DNA from: Verrucomicrobia bacterium UBA6015
Lineage (GTDB): Bacteria > Verrucomicrobiota > Kiritimatiellia > UBA8416
Assembly: GCA_002428045.1 (NCBI GenBank)
Contig: DIZZ01000260.1
Coordinates: 1 to 18,448 of the forward strand
DNA: 18,448 nucleotides
Reading direction: 5' to 3'
The notes below the pieces were generated by a model. The model made no database searches, had not been told where the DNA came from, and worked only from the letters and a program-made list of their open reading frames with translations. Positions 8,258 through 15,250 of the stretch are shown here, piece after piece (within the stretch, counting starts at the first letter, position 1; each line of letters opens with the position of its first letter). The position numbers and the translations under genes are program-made.

Positions 8258-8676
8258 TGCAAGGCCAGCCCCCCTTCCCCGATAACACTCATCAGCGCAT
8301 TGGTCTTCTGCCGTCCCGCTTGATCTCGCCACGTCACTTGAACCGTAACCGAGTAAATCGGGGCATTACTGATATAGGGCGTCTTGTAGACCACGGCAGC
8401 CCCTGATCGCAGCTCGACCAGCGCCGGATTATCCCCCGTCGTCAGCACGGTTCCGTCGGCCAGCGCATTGAATGTATCCCACGACATGCGCAGCCGTTCC
8501 ATTTCAATCTGGGCAGCGTGCATGGAGAGCGTGGTTTCCCGCGACGGACGGATCATCCGAACCGCTTGCGTCACCAACGCAAACGCAGCGGTTAGCGACA
8601 GGGCCAGCACAGCCATGCCGACCAGCACTTCGACCAACGTGAACCCTGCATCCCGACCATACATTCTTGCAACCAT
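8254..8676 (-). CDS. PilV-like prepilin-type minor pilin
   Basis: This 140-residue protein is the first gene of the minor pilin operon. The short leader MVARMYGRDAG is followed by FTLVEVLVGMAVLALSLTAAFAL, a textbook type IV pilin methylation site and membrane helix with Glu5. A small head domain follows, with VTVQVTWRDQAGR near the C-terminus as in PilV/GspI proteins. ATG 8676 is preferred because GAGGG lies a few bases upstream. An in-frame TTG at 8694 and an ATG at 8664 are alternatives. It is divergently transcribed from the PUR-alpha-like gene across a 191-base intergenic region with paired promoter-like elements. Confidence 0.85.
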   Translation of the reverse strand: MVARMYGRDAGFTLVEVLVGMAVLALSLTAAFALVTQAVRMIRPSRETTLSMHAAQIEMERLRMSWDTFNALADGTVLTTGDNPALVELRSGAAVVYKTPYISNAPIYSVTVQVTWRDQAGRQKTNALMSVIGEGGLALQ

Positions 8677-8726
8677 TGTCACCCTCGGATTCAAGGAACA
8701 AGAAACACCTCACCGAACCTGCTATA

Positions 8727-8756
8727 AATCTATCATACGGGAAATACCGCCGTAAA
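8727..8756 (-). promoter_or_regulatory. candidate promoter of the minor pilin operon
   Basis: On the - strand TTTACG (8756-8751) is followed after 18 bases by TAGATT (8732-8727). The -10 lies inside TGATAGATTT, repeated in inverted orientation at 8802-8811. The transcript would carry a leader of about 40 bases before ATG 8676. The assignment is by eye. Confidence 0.4.
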
Positions 8757-8771
8757 GCTATTTCATCGCCC

Positions 8772-8794
8772 TGACAAAGGGATTGACATAGGGA
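8772..8794 (+). repeat. direct repeat overlapping a -35 element
   Basis: TGACAAAGGGA (8772-8782) and TGACATAGGGA (8784-8794) match at 10 of 11 bases with a 12-base period. The second copy includes most of the -35 TTGACA of the + strand promoter. It could be a regulator site or a duplicated -35. Confidence 0.4.
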
Positions 8795-8810
8795 ACTCTT
8801 TTGATAGATT
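8783..8810 (+). promoter_or_regulatory. candidate promoter of the PUR/LolA/CNNM operon
   Basis: A perfect -35 TTGACA (8783-8788) and TAGATT (8805-8810) with a 16-base spacer face the PUR-alpha-like gene. It is back to back with the pilin promoter, the two -35 elements lying 26 bases apart. It overlaps a 12-base-period direct repeat (8772-8794). Confidence 0.5.
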
Positions 8811-8867
8811 TGCATTTGTTCGGGCATCCCCTGTAATCTCAGAAGCCTCAACGCGGGAGTGTTAGGA

Positions 8868-9095
8868 GTGGACACGGAGCTATTAAGTGAACAGGTTCAG
8901 GTCGAGCGCAAGTGCTTTTCTTTCAACCTGCGGGAAAATCCGCGGGGACGGTTCCTGCGCATCACCGAGGATGTCGGTGGTCGACGGGATACGATTATCG
9001 TACCTTCCACCGGACTAACCGCCATTCGTGATATCCTTAATTCAGCCATTATCGCCGATGAAAAGGCAGGCCCCTGTAACGTCGAGCAGAACTAA
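8868..9095 (+). CDS. small PUR-alpha-like nucleic-acid-binding protein
   Basis: This 75-residue protein is essentially one PUR repeat (about residues 14-62). It has KCFSFNLRENPRGRFLRITED followed by RRDTIIVPSTGLTAIRDIL. The pattern of an aromatic beta strand, NPRGRFLRI, then TIIVP and a helix matches bacterial PUR-alpha domain proteins (PF04845/DUF3276-type), which bind single-stranded DNA or RNA and dimerise to form a full fold. GTG 8868 is chosen because GGGAG (8855-8859) lies 8 bases upstream; GTG 8859 would sit on the ribosome-binding site. It is the first gene of the operon and its TAA directly abuts the next start. Why it travels with envelope genes is unclear; it could regulate the operon at RNA level. 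Confidence 0.8.
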   Translation: MDTELLSEQVQVERKCFSFNLRENPRGRFLRITEDVGGRRDTIIVPSTGLTAIRDILNSAIIADEKAGPCNVEQN

Positions 9096-9896
9096 GTGCC
9101 ATTAGAAATTAAAACCTGTTGTCGCCAATTCATCTCGCTGGCCGTATGCGCAACCGCGCTGGCCGGGACTACACCGCCGGTGCATGGCTCGGACCCCGAG
9201 CGATTCGGAACAAATGCCATCGCCGAGCCCTCACCTGATGATGACGAGGTTCCCATAGCCTCGACGCTCCTTGAGAGCGTCATCCGCCAGCTACCCGCAG
9301 ATCCCATCCGCGTCACCGGGAAACTGCTTGTCCGTCGGCACCGGGGGGTACCTGTCAAAACGTACGGGTTCGAGTTGATCGCCCGCTGGGGAGATAACGA
9401 ACCCCATACACAATACACGATTTTTGATGCGTTCGGTGCCCCGCTGGAACAGCTCAGCTTGACCCACACCACCCCGCCTCGGGTGACGTATGCCGCCGGT
9501 GCCGAACTGACACCGGTGCCGATCGGCTCGATGGGCCGCCAGATTCAGCAAAGCGACATCTCTTGGTTGGATCTGACGCTTTCCTTCCTGTGGTGGACAG
9601 ATGCGTATCACGAGGGCGAAGAGTCCGTCCGGACGTTTGATTGTTATATCATCCGCGTCAACCGGCCCCCGGATGAACCCGGGCCTTATCACAGCGTTCG
9701 CCTTTGGATCAGCAAGAAGGCGGGCATGATGCTCCGGGCCGAAGGCCTGGATATCAGCGGCAACCCCATCCGCCAACTCTGGGTCCAGAATGTACAGAAG
9801 ATCGATGGGGCATGGATGGTCAAGGACATGGAAATCCAGAGTCCGCCAGCGGTGCAACGAACAAAGCTGAGCATCACCGAGGTTGAACGTCTTTAA
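9096..9896 (+). CDS. LolA-like periplasmic outer-membrane lipoprotein-sorting family protein
   Basis: This 266-residue exported protein has a signal peptide at about 1-31 (hydrophobic FISLAVCATALAG, ending PVHG before SD). The mature part alternates beta strands. It has PIRVTGKLLVRRHRGVP and TYGFELIARWGD, then LTLSFLWWTDAYHEGEESVRTFDCYIIRV in pieces. It then has VRLWISKKAGMMLRAE and the closing WMVKDMEIQS and TKLSITEV. This is the pattern of the LolA-like outer membrane lipoprotein-sorting fold (PF17131-type), which binds lipid or acyl chains in a half-barrel. It may carry lipoproteins or lipids across the periplasm, but its substrate is unknown and it is not LolA itself. The start is GTG 9096, immediately after the preceding stop, with only a weak ribosome-binding site, which suggests coupling. 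The next gene begins two bases after its stop. Confidence 0.75.
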   Translation: MPLEIKTCCRQFISLAVCATALAGTTPPVHGSDPERFGTNAIAEPSPDDDEVPIASTLLESVIRQLPADPIRVTGKLLVRRHRGVPVKTYGFELIARWGDNEPHTQYTIFDAFGAPLEQLSLTHTTPPRVTYAAGAELTPVPIGSMGRQIQQSDISWLDLTLSFLWWTDAYHEGEESVRTFDCYIIRVNRPPDEPGPYHSVRLWISKKAGMMLRAEGLDISGNPIRQLWVQNVQKIDGAWMVKDMEIQSPPAVQRTKLSITEVERL

Positions 9897-9898
9897 TC

Positions 9899-11161
9899 AT
9901 GAATATTACCGTCCTCATTATCGCTTTGGTTTGCTTTGCCGTTTTGCTGTGTCTGTCCGCCTTTTTCTCCAGTGCCGAAACCGCCCTTTTCTCGTTGAAT
10001 TCACTGCATATCAACAAGATCCGGACATTACGTCCAGAGGACGCCAAGCGGCTTGAGGATTTGCTAGCCACGCCAACGCGGCTGCTTTCAACCATACTGA
10101 TCGGCAATACGTTCGTCAATGTCTGCATCTCATCCATCGGCTTCGCTATCCTGAGCAGTTTCGGCGTTCCGCATGCGGAAGCCGTGGCGATCCCCGCCAT
10201 GACGGCAATTCTTCTACTGGCTGGAGAAGTCGTCCCCAAACGCTTCGGCATGCGTTGCGCTAGCGACCTTGCCCCCCGTTTTGCGAGGCCGCTCATTGTA
10301 TGCATCTACCTGTTCCGCCCCGTCCGCACGATCCTTGAACGCATCACCACGCTTTTCTACAAGCAGTTCATCCCCTCCAGCAAGACACTGTCGGAGGATG
10401 AGTTCCTGACCGTGATTGAAGTGGGCGAGGAAGAGGGCATCCTCAACGAGGAAGAACGAGTGATGGTCGACGGCATCATCAACCTGGAAGAGACGCAGGC
10501 CAGTGATATCATGACACCGCGCGTCGATATCACCGGGTTGGATCTGAACGATTCTCCGGAGGATCAACGGAACATCATCCGTTCGTGCCGTTACCGTTAT
10601 TTACCGATCTACAGGGAAAGTATTGATCAGATCGAGGGATTCCTCGATGTACCCCGGTTCCTGCTTTCTGGACAGAACGACATTGCAACCTCGGCGACCA
10701 AGGCCTATTTCGTCCCTGAAAACGCACCGCTGGACGGACTGCTGACCGACTTCCAGCGCGAAAACCGGCGCATCGCCATCGTGGCTGATGAATTCGGGGG
10801 GACCGCCGGGCTGATCACCCGTGGCGATATCCTGGAGGAGGTCGTTGATGACGTGGACAACGAGTTTGGCGATCGGCAAGAGAATATTCATCCCGTCGAT
10901 GAGAACAAATGGTTGATTGAGGGCAGCGTAAGTATCGAGGATGTCAACTACGAGCTGGACCTTGAGCTTGAAGCCGAGGGTGCCGACCGAATCGCTGGCT
11001 GGGTCACCGCCCAGATAGGAAAGATCCCCAGGGCTGGCGAATTGATTGAGGCGCAGGGCTGCCGCGTCACCGTTGAACGCGTCCGTCGCCAGCGCATCAT
11101 GCAGGTCATGCTTGAAAAGTTGGCCCCATCGCCGGAAGCACCAGTGCAGGAGAACTCATGA
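9899..11161 (+). CDS. CNNM/CorC-family membrane protein, full length
   Basis: This 420-residue protein has the three-part layout of the CNNM/CorC (hemolysin C-like) family. A DUF21 membrane domain (about 1-160) carries FFSSAETALFSLN (22-34) and GEVVPKRFG (109-117). A cytoplasmic CBS pair (about 200-315) has DIMTPRVDI and IVADEFGGTAGLITRGDILEEVVDD. A C-terminal CorC_HlyC domain (about 330-408) has GSVSIEDVNYEL, DRIAGWVTAQIGKIPRAGE and VERVRRQRI. Family members transport or regulate Mg2+ or related divalent cations, the CBS pair sensing ATP-Mg. It overlaps the next gene, a second family member, by four bases (ATGA at 11158-11161). The exact ion is not shown by the sequence. Confidence 0.9.
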   Translation: MNITVLIIALVCFAVLLCLSAFFSSAETALFSLNSLHINKIRTLRPEDAKRLEDLLATPTRLLSTILIGNTFVNVCISSIGFAILSSFGVPHAEAVAIPAMTAILLLAGEVVPKRFGMRCASDLAPRFARPLIVCIYLFRPVRTILERITTLFYKQFIPSSKTLSEDEFLTVIEVGEEEGILNEEERVMVDGIINLEETQASDIMTPRVDITGLDLNDSPEDQRNIIRSCRYRYLPIYRESIDQIEGFLDVPRFLLSGQNDIATSATKAYFVPENAPLDGLLTDFQRENRRIAIVADEFGGTAGLITRGDILEEVVDDVDNEFGDRQENIHPVDENKWLIEGSVSIEDVNYELDLELEAEGADRIAGWVTAQIGKIPRAGELIEAQGCRVTVERVRRQRIMQVMLEKLAPSPEAPVQENS

Positions 11162-12132
11162 TTCTGGCTCATGTGCTTATACTCACCCTCAGTCTGCTTG
11201 CCAGCGCCTTCTTCTCGGGAATAGAGACAGGAATCGTATCAATGCACCGGTTCCGGCTGCGGCATTTGGTTCGGCAAGGCCACCGTAATGCAAAAATCCT
11301 GGAGTTCTTTGCTGAAAACTTCGACCGCTTGCTTGGAACCACACTGGTCGGAAATAATATCGTCCTTGTCATCATGTCCGTCGCCACGTCCAGTCTGGCC
11401 ATGGAACTTCATATTCCAGCAGCCCAGATGGTGGCTCCCGTGGTGGTCTCGGTCGTCGTGATCATCTTTGGAGAATACCTCCCGAAAGCCTGGTTTCAGG
11501 CTCGCCCGATCGAGCGATCGAACCGGTTTGCAGGGATCCTACGCGCCGCTGAGTGGCTGTTGCGCCCGATGGCGTACTGCTTCATTGCGGTCGCGCGTCT
11601 GCTTTCGCCCGGCGAACGCGATAAAAACTTCGGCAAACCGGCACCTTTCGTGACCCGCGACGATCTGAAGGTCCTGGCTCGCGAAGGCGAGAAGGACGGC
11701 GTGCTTTCCGCCAAGGAACGGTACATGATTCACCGCGTCATCGAGCTGTCCACCACCAAGGCATCCAGCATCATGGTACCACGCGACAAGGTCGTGACCG
11801 TCTTTGACGATCTGCCTATCCCCGATTTCTTCGCTCTAGCCAGGGAAACCGGACTGACGCGATTTCCAACCGTAAACCGCGAAACGGGCAACTTTAGCGG
11901 CGTCATCAATGTTTCATATGTACTTGCCATCGGCTCGGCAGCCCTCTCCAAAACGGTTTATGCCTATCGCCGACCACCGCTGTTCATTGCCAACACCCTA
12001 CCCGCCGACCGGATCCTTCCGCAGATGCGGCGTAGCAGGCAGCCCCTATGCCTAGTTCGAGATCCGAAGGGTGACGTGATCGGCCTGGTCACAACGGAAG
12101 ATATATTGCGCATTATCGTGGGCAAACTATGA
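11158..12132 (+). CDS. CNNM-family membrane protein lacking the CorC_HlyC domain
   Basis: This 324-residue paralogue of the preceding protein has a DUF21 membrane domain (about 1-165). FFSGIETGIVSMHRF replaces the usual FSSAETALFSL, and GEYLPKAWF replaces GExxPK-type sequences. A CBS pair (about 200-320) has SIMVPRDKVVTVF and LCLVRDPKGDVIGLVTTEDIL. It ends directly after the CBS pair, with no C-terminal CorC_HlyC domain, so it is about 95 residues shorter than its neighbour. Translational coupling to the full-length copy suggests the two form a hetero-oligomer, since family members act as dimers. The next gene starts inside its stop codon. The altered membrane motif might change ion specificity or leave it a regulatory partner; this is inference. 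Confidence 0.88.
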   Translation: MILAHVLILTLSLLASAFFSGIETGIVSMHRFRLRHLVRQGHRNAKILEFFAENFDRLLGTTLVGNNIVLVIMSVATSSLAMELHIPAAQMVAPVVVSVVVIIFGEYLPKAWFQARPIERSNRFAGILRAAEWLLRPMAYCFIAVARLLSPGERDKNFGKPAPFVTRDDLKVLAREGEKDGVLSAKERYMIHRVIELSTTKASSIMVPRDKVVTVFDDLPIPDFFALARETGLTRFPTVNRETGNFSGVINVSYVLAIGSAALSKTVYAYRRPPLFIANTLPADRILPQMRRSRQPLCLVRDPKGDVIGLVTTEDILRIIVGKL

Positions 12133-12734
12133 CGTTTTGCCCCGCATGCAAGCGCTATATCGGGCATGTGAACAGTTGTCCCTATTGCGACATCGACATA
12201 CCAAAGTGTCTGCCAGAAAAGCTTCTCCCCCCTCTCGTCCTGACCATCAGCGTTATCGGACTGTTCATCCTTTGGGCCTCATGGCCGATCGCCCCGGTTC
12301 AGCACGACCTTGAAGCCGAAGGCATCCTTGCACATGCCGCAGCCGTGTGCCTGCCACAGCTGACGACAGTCCTGCTGCCACACGCTTACTGGCTGGCATG
12401 GGCGCTGATGCTATGGCTCGCCAGTGCTGAACCCGTGACGACGATCGGTATCGCCCCGACGGGTGGGCGTGCGGCCTGGCACACCATTCGACCCATCGCG
12501 ATGGCGACAACGATACTTATGCTATCCGGCGCGTTGGGGCTCCGGCTGGCAGAGGCGGCCCTGCTCCTGACAACCATCCCGGACATTGGCATTGGCATCC
12601 TGTGGTTTCACAGCGTGCTGATGATCGTTACCGCGATCGCCATCGCCGCCCTGCCCCGTCTCTACAACATCCGGCGCCGACATTTGCTCGGAACGTTCCT
12701 GCTACCCATCGCCATGGGCGGATTCGGAAATTAG
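12129..12734 (+). CDS. zinc-ribbon multi-pass membrane protein, unknown function
   Basis: This 201-residue protein is not recognised as a known family. An N-terminal zinc ribbon has CPAC (Cys4, Cys7) and CPYC (Cys17, Cys20), giving four ligands spaced C-x2-C-x9-C-x2-C. It is followed by about four or five membrane segments: roughly 34-52, 83-100, 121-138, 154-176 and a weak one near 187-200. A loop with EPVTTIGIAPTGG lies near 101-113. The start overlaps the CNNM stop by four bases, and the upstream genes are all coupled, so it is probably part of the same complex or pathway. The zinc ribbon would face the cytoplasm. It could be an assembly factor, a metal sensor or an accessory subunit; no catalytic motif is visible. 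Confidence 0.8.
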   Translation: MTFCPACKRYIGHVNSCPYCDIDIPKCLPEKLLPPLVLTISVIGLFILWASWPIAPVQHDLEAEGILAHAAAVCLPQLTTVLLPHAYWLAWALMLWLASAEPVTTIGIAPTGGRAAWHTIRPIAMATTILMLSGALGLRLAEAALLLTTIPDIGIGILWFHSVLMIVTAIAIAALPRLYNIRRRHLLGTFLLPIAMGGFGN

Positions 12735-12772
12735 AATGAAAATCAGTGGGATACCTGTAAATTTTCTGGGGC

Positions 12773-12801
12773 TTGAAATTATGGAAAGAGACGATTAGTA
12801 T
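12773..12801 (+). promoter_or_regulatory. candidate promoter of the ABC transporter operon, possibly leaderless
   Basis: TTGAAA (12773-12778), a 17-base spacer and TAGTAT (12796-12801) lie just before the ATG at 12809. Transcription would start at about 12808-12809, giving a leaderless mRNA. This fits the lack of a clear Shine-Dalgarno. Matches were found by eye. Confidence 0.45.
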
Positions 12802-12808
12802 TGTCAGC

Positions 12809-13564
12809 ATGAATGCAGCCGTCGAAATAAACGCGTTATCTGTAACCTTTGAACAGAACGGCCAGACCGTCAAGGCACTGGACTCTCTGGATGCGGTCGT
12901 CCCGCAAGGGCACGTCTTCGGATTGCTGGGGCCCAACGGAGCTGGCAAAACCACACTTATGCACACCCTTCTGGGGTTTATCGAACCAACCCGCGGAAAC
13001 GCCTCGATTTTCGGCACGGATGTGCGCCGATCGATTGCACGCCAGCGGATTGGCTACCTACCGGAACATCCGGACACCTACCGATTCTTAACCGCACGCG
13101 AACTCCTGCAGAACGCCGGGCGAATGTTCGGCATGTCGCGGGCGTCCGTCAAACAGCGAGGCGATGCGCTGCTGGAGCAACTTGATCTTACGCAAGCGGC
13201 GGACCGCCTGGCAGGCACCTATTCCCGCGGTATGCTCCAGCGGGTTTGCCTGGCCCAGACCCTGATCAATGATCCGGATCTCGTCATTCTCGACGAACCC
13301 ACCGGCGGCATGGACCCCTTTGGTCGGCTACAGATCCGGAACTTGATCAGCGACCTGAAAGCACGGGGGAAGACAGTGCTTTTCTGCTCGCATGAACTGT
13401 CCGAAGTCGAACTGGTCTGCGACACAATCGCCATCCTTTATCGGGGCCGCGCAATTGCCAGCGGTCCGGCCAGCACGCTGGTCCCTGTCGGGGAGCGGCT
13501 GGAGCCCTTCTTCATTCGCACCATCACCGCAGCAGCTGACGCCCAAGGAGGCAGCCATGCATAA
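12809..13564 (+). CDS. ABC-2 type transporter ATP-binding protein
   Basis: This 251-residue nucleotide-binding subunit powers the permease encoded next. Walker A is GPNGAGKTT (41-49), the signature is YSRGMLQR (138-145), Walker B is LVILDEP (158-164), and the H-loop His is His195 in FCSHELSE. IGYLPEHPDTY (81-91) is typical of the subgroup that pairs with ABC-2 permeases (NatA-, gliding- and drug-export-like). ATG 12809 is chosen because similarity starts there; an in-frame TTG at 12773 would lie in the promoter. The stop overlaps the permease start by eight bases. The exported substrate is unknown. Confidence 0.92.
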   Translation: MNAAVEINALSVTFEQNGQTVKALDSLDAVVPQGHVFGLLGPNGAGKTTLMHTLLGFIEPTRGNASIFGTDVRRSIARQRIGYLPEHPDTYRFLTARELLQNAGRMFGMSRASVKQRGDALLEQLDLTQAADRLAGTYSRGMLQRVCLAQTLINDPDLVILDEPTGGMDPFGRLQIRNLISDLKARGKTVLFCSHELSEVELVCDTIAILYRGRAIASGPASTLVPVGERLEPFFIRTITAAADAQGGSHA

Positions 13565-14345
13565 GATTCTCTTTATCGCCTACACCACCTGGATGGAAAT
13601 GTGGCGTCGCAAAGCCTTTTATGTGCTTGGTATCCTGCTGGCCGCAATGCTCCTGCTTCTCGTCTCCATCAACCTAACGGGACTCGGCTCGATTTCCGGT
13701 TACGCCAAGGATATCGGATTGCTGTGCATCTGGATCCTCGGCTGGATACTCGGCATCAACCTAGCCGTCCGCCAACTGCCACAGGAAGAAAAAAGGGGCA
13801 CCATCTATGCGGTGCTGGCGCGTCCTGTCAGCCGACTCAACCTTGTGCTCGGCAAGTGGCTGGGTGCTTGGGGGGCAACCGCCATGGCGATCCTTTGCTT
13901 TTATGCGGTAACGATCCTGATCCTCGCCTTTTTCGGGGGAGCCTTCGATCCGTTGACCCTGCTTCAGGCGGCGACACTCCATATCATGCTGCTGGCCATG
14001 ATCACCGCGATCGCCATCGCCTTTTCAACGCGCCTGAGCCATGAAGCAGCCGCCACGCTTTCGTATGTCACCACGGGTGCCGCGTTCGCGTTTGTCCCTA
14101 AGCTGCCGGAATGGATCAACGAGTCCGAGGGATGGAACGAATACGCACTGCTTTTCTTTTACAACGCCCTGCCCCATGTTGATCTTTTCGACATGCGCAG
14201 ACGCACGATTCACCTTCACGGGACCATTCCATGGCATGCATGGTCGCTGATCCTGCTCTATGGCGCCGTGATGACCAGTATTTTTCTGCTCCTTGCGTGG
14301 CTGGCCTATCGGCGCAAACACTTCTCACGCACCATGAAGGATTAA
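13557..14345 (+). CDS. ABC-2 type transporter permease
   Basis: This 262-residue inner membrane subunit has about six hydrophobic segments (roughly 20-37, 51-70, 104-128, 140-160, 170-186, 230-252). A short coupling region EEKRGTIYAVLARPVSR (76-92) with following LVLGKWLGAW is characteristic of ABC-2 permeases. ATG 13557 has AAGGAG a few bases upstream, within the ATPase gene, with which it overlaps. The longer open frame upstream is the ATPase read in another frame. It is predicted to export, or move to the outer leaflet, the same substrate as the TPR-linked system. The TPR gene follows after six bases. Confidence 0.88.
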   Translation: MHKILFIAYTTWMEMWRRKAFYVLGILLAAMLLLLVSINLTGLGSISGYAKDIGLLCIWILGWILGINLAVRQLPQEEKRGTIYAVLARPVSRLNLVLGKWLGAWGATAMAILCFYAVTILILAFFGGAFDPLTLLQAATLHIMLLAMITAIAIAFSTRLSHEAAATLSYVTTGAAFAFVPKLPEWINESEGWNEYALLFFYNALPHVDLFDMRRRTIHLHGTIPWHAWSLILLYGAVMTSIFLLLAWLAYRRKHFSRTMKD

Positions 14346-14351
14346 TCAACA

Positions 14352-15230
14352 ATGATCAGCACACCACCGACACGGCGAACGAGAACGACATTTCACACGC
14401 TCTGTGCGATTGCCGTCTTGTGGATCATCGCCTTCTCGCTGGCCGCCCACCTGAGCCACGCGATAACGCCACGGGGCAAGCGTAGCGTAAGCATCGTTGA
14501 ATCGGTTCTGGGAGAAGGACGGATGCTGCTGGGCAATCATTTCTATCAACGCGCCGACGATTACCATCACCGGGGGATCACGGGGCACCACCATGACGAC
14601 GACGGCCATGCGCCTGGGTGTCTGGACTATTTGCGAGCGCAGGTTCAACCAGCGGAACACCTGCATGCGGAAACACCCCATGAGGTGGCCGAGATCATGC
14701 CTTGGCTGGAGCTCTCGATGCGAGTTGATCCTGGCAATCCGGAAAGCGCACTCGTTGCCGTGTACTGGCTGAGCAGCGTACTGAAGCGTCTGGATCTGGC
14801 GGAAGAAGTGTTGCGGCGGGCGCAGCAGAATAACCCGTTGTCGTATGCTGTCCAGTTGGAAAAAGCCCGTCTCTGCCTGCATACCGGACGCCAGGACGAA
14901 GCCCTCTCCGCCCTGAATGCCACGCTACGACTCTGGCATACCGGGGCAGCAAATCCGCCAGATCCAGAGGATATACAAGCGAAAGCCGAGGCACTGTCCT
15001 TCCGGGCACTCCTGTTGGAGACCAAGAACCGCAACGAGGAGGCCATCCGGGATTATCAGGCGGTGATTGCAATCGCGCCCGACCGGCATGCCCCTTCGCT
15101 ACGGCTAAAAGCACTTGCACAGGGGATTCCGCCCGATCCGCCGGCAGCACAACTCCTTGGGCGCCTGAAGAATTTAGTTGAACAAAACGGGAATCCTGCG
15201 CATAAACCTGCCTGTGAACACTTCCAATAA
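14352..15230 (+). CDS. membrane-anchored TPR protein with His/Asp-rich patch
   Basis: This 292-residue protein has one N-terminal membrane segment or uncleaved signal anchor (about 15-36). The rest should lie in the periplasm. Residues 63-90 carry HFYQRADDYHHRG and GHHHDDDGHAPGC, with seven His and three adjacent Asp among possible metal ligands. The remainder has about three TPR-like helix pairs: WLELSMRVDPGNPESAL, LEKARLCLHTGRQDEALSALN and RALLLETKNRNEEAIRDYQA. The start has AAGGA about 10 bases upstream. Its position six bases after the permease indicates that it serves the ABC system, perhaps as a periplasmic adaptor or metal-dependent component. The ADDYHHRG-type motif resembles those recalled from similar proteins beside ABC-2 operons. 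Function is unproven. Confidence 0.75.
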   Translation: MISTPPTRRTRTTFHTLCAIAVLWIIAFSLAAHLSHAITPRGKRSVSIVESVLGEGRMLLGNHFYQRADDYHHRGITGHHHDDDGHAPGCLDYLRAQVQPAEHLHAETPHEVAEIMPWLELSMRVDPGNPESALVAVYWLSSVLKRLDLAEEVLRRAQQNNPLSYAVQLEKARLCLHTGRQDEALSALNATLRLWHTGAANPPDPEDIQAKAEALSFRALLLETKNRNEEAIRDYQAVIAIAPDRHAPSLRLKALAQGIPPDPPAAQLLGRLKNLVEQNGNPAHKPACEHFQ

Positions 15231-15250
15231 TTCGGGATTTTGAACAACTT

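Larger units (their letters stand above)
8726..8811. repeat. 10-bp inverted repeat framing divergent promoters
   Basis: AAATCTATCA (8726-8735) and TGATAGATTT (8802-8811) are exact reverse complements, 66 bases apart. Each copy contains the proposed -10 hexamer of one of the two divergent promoters. This may simply reflect a shared extended -10, or be a pair of operator half-sites. Confidence 0.6.
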
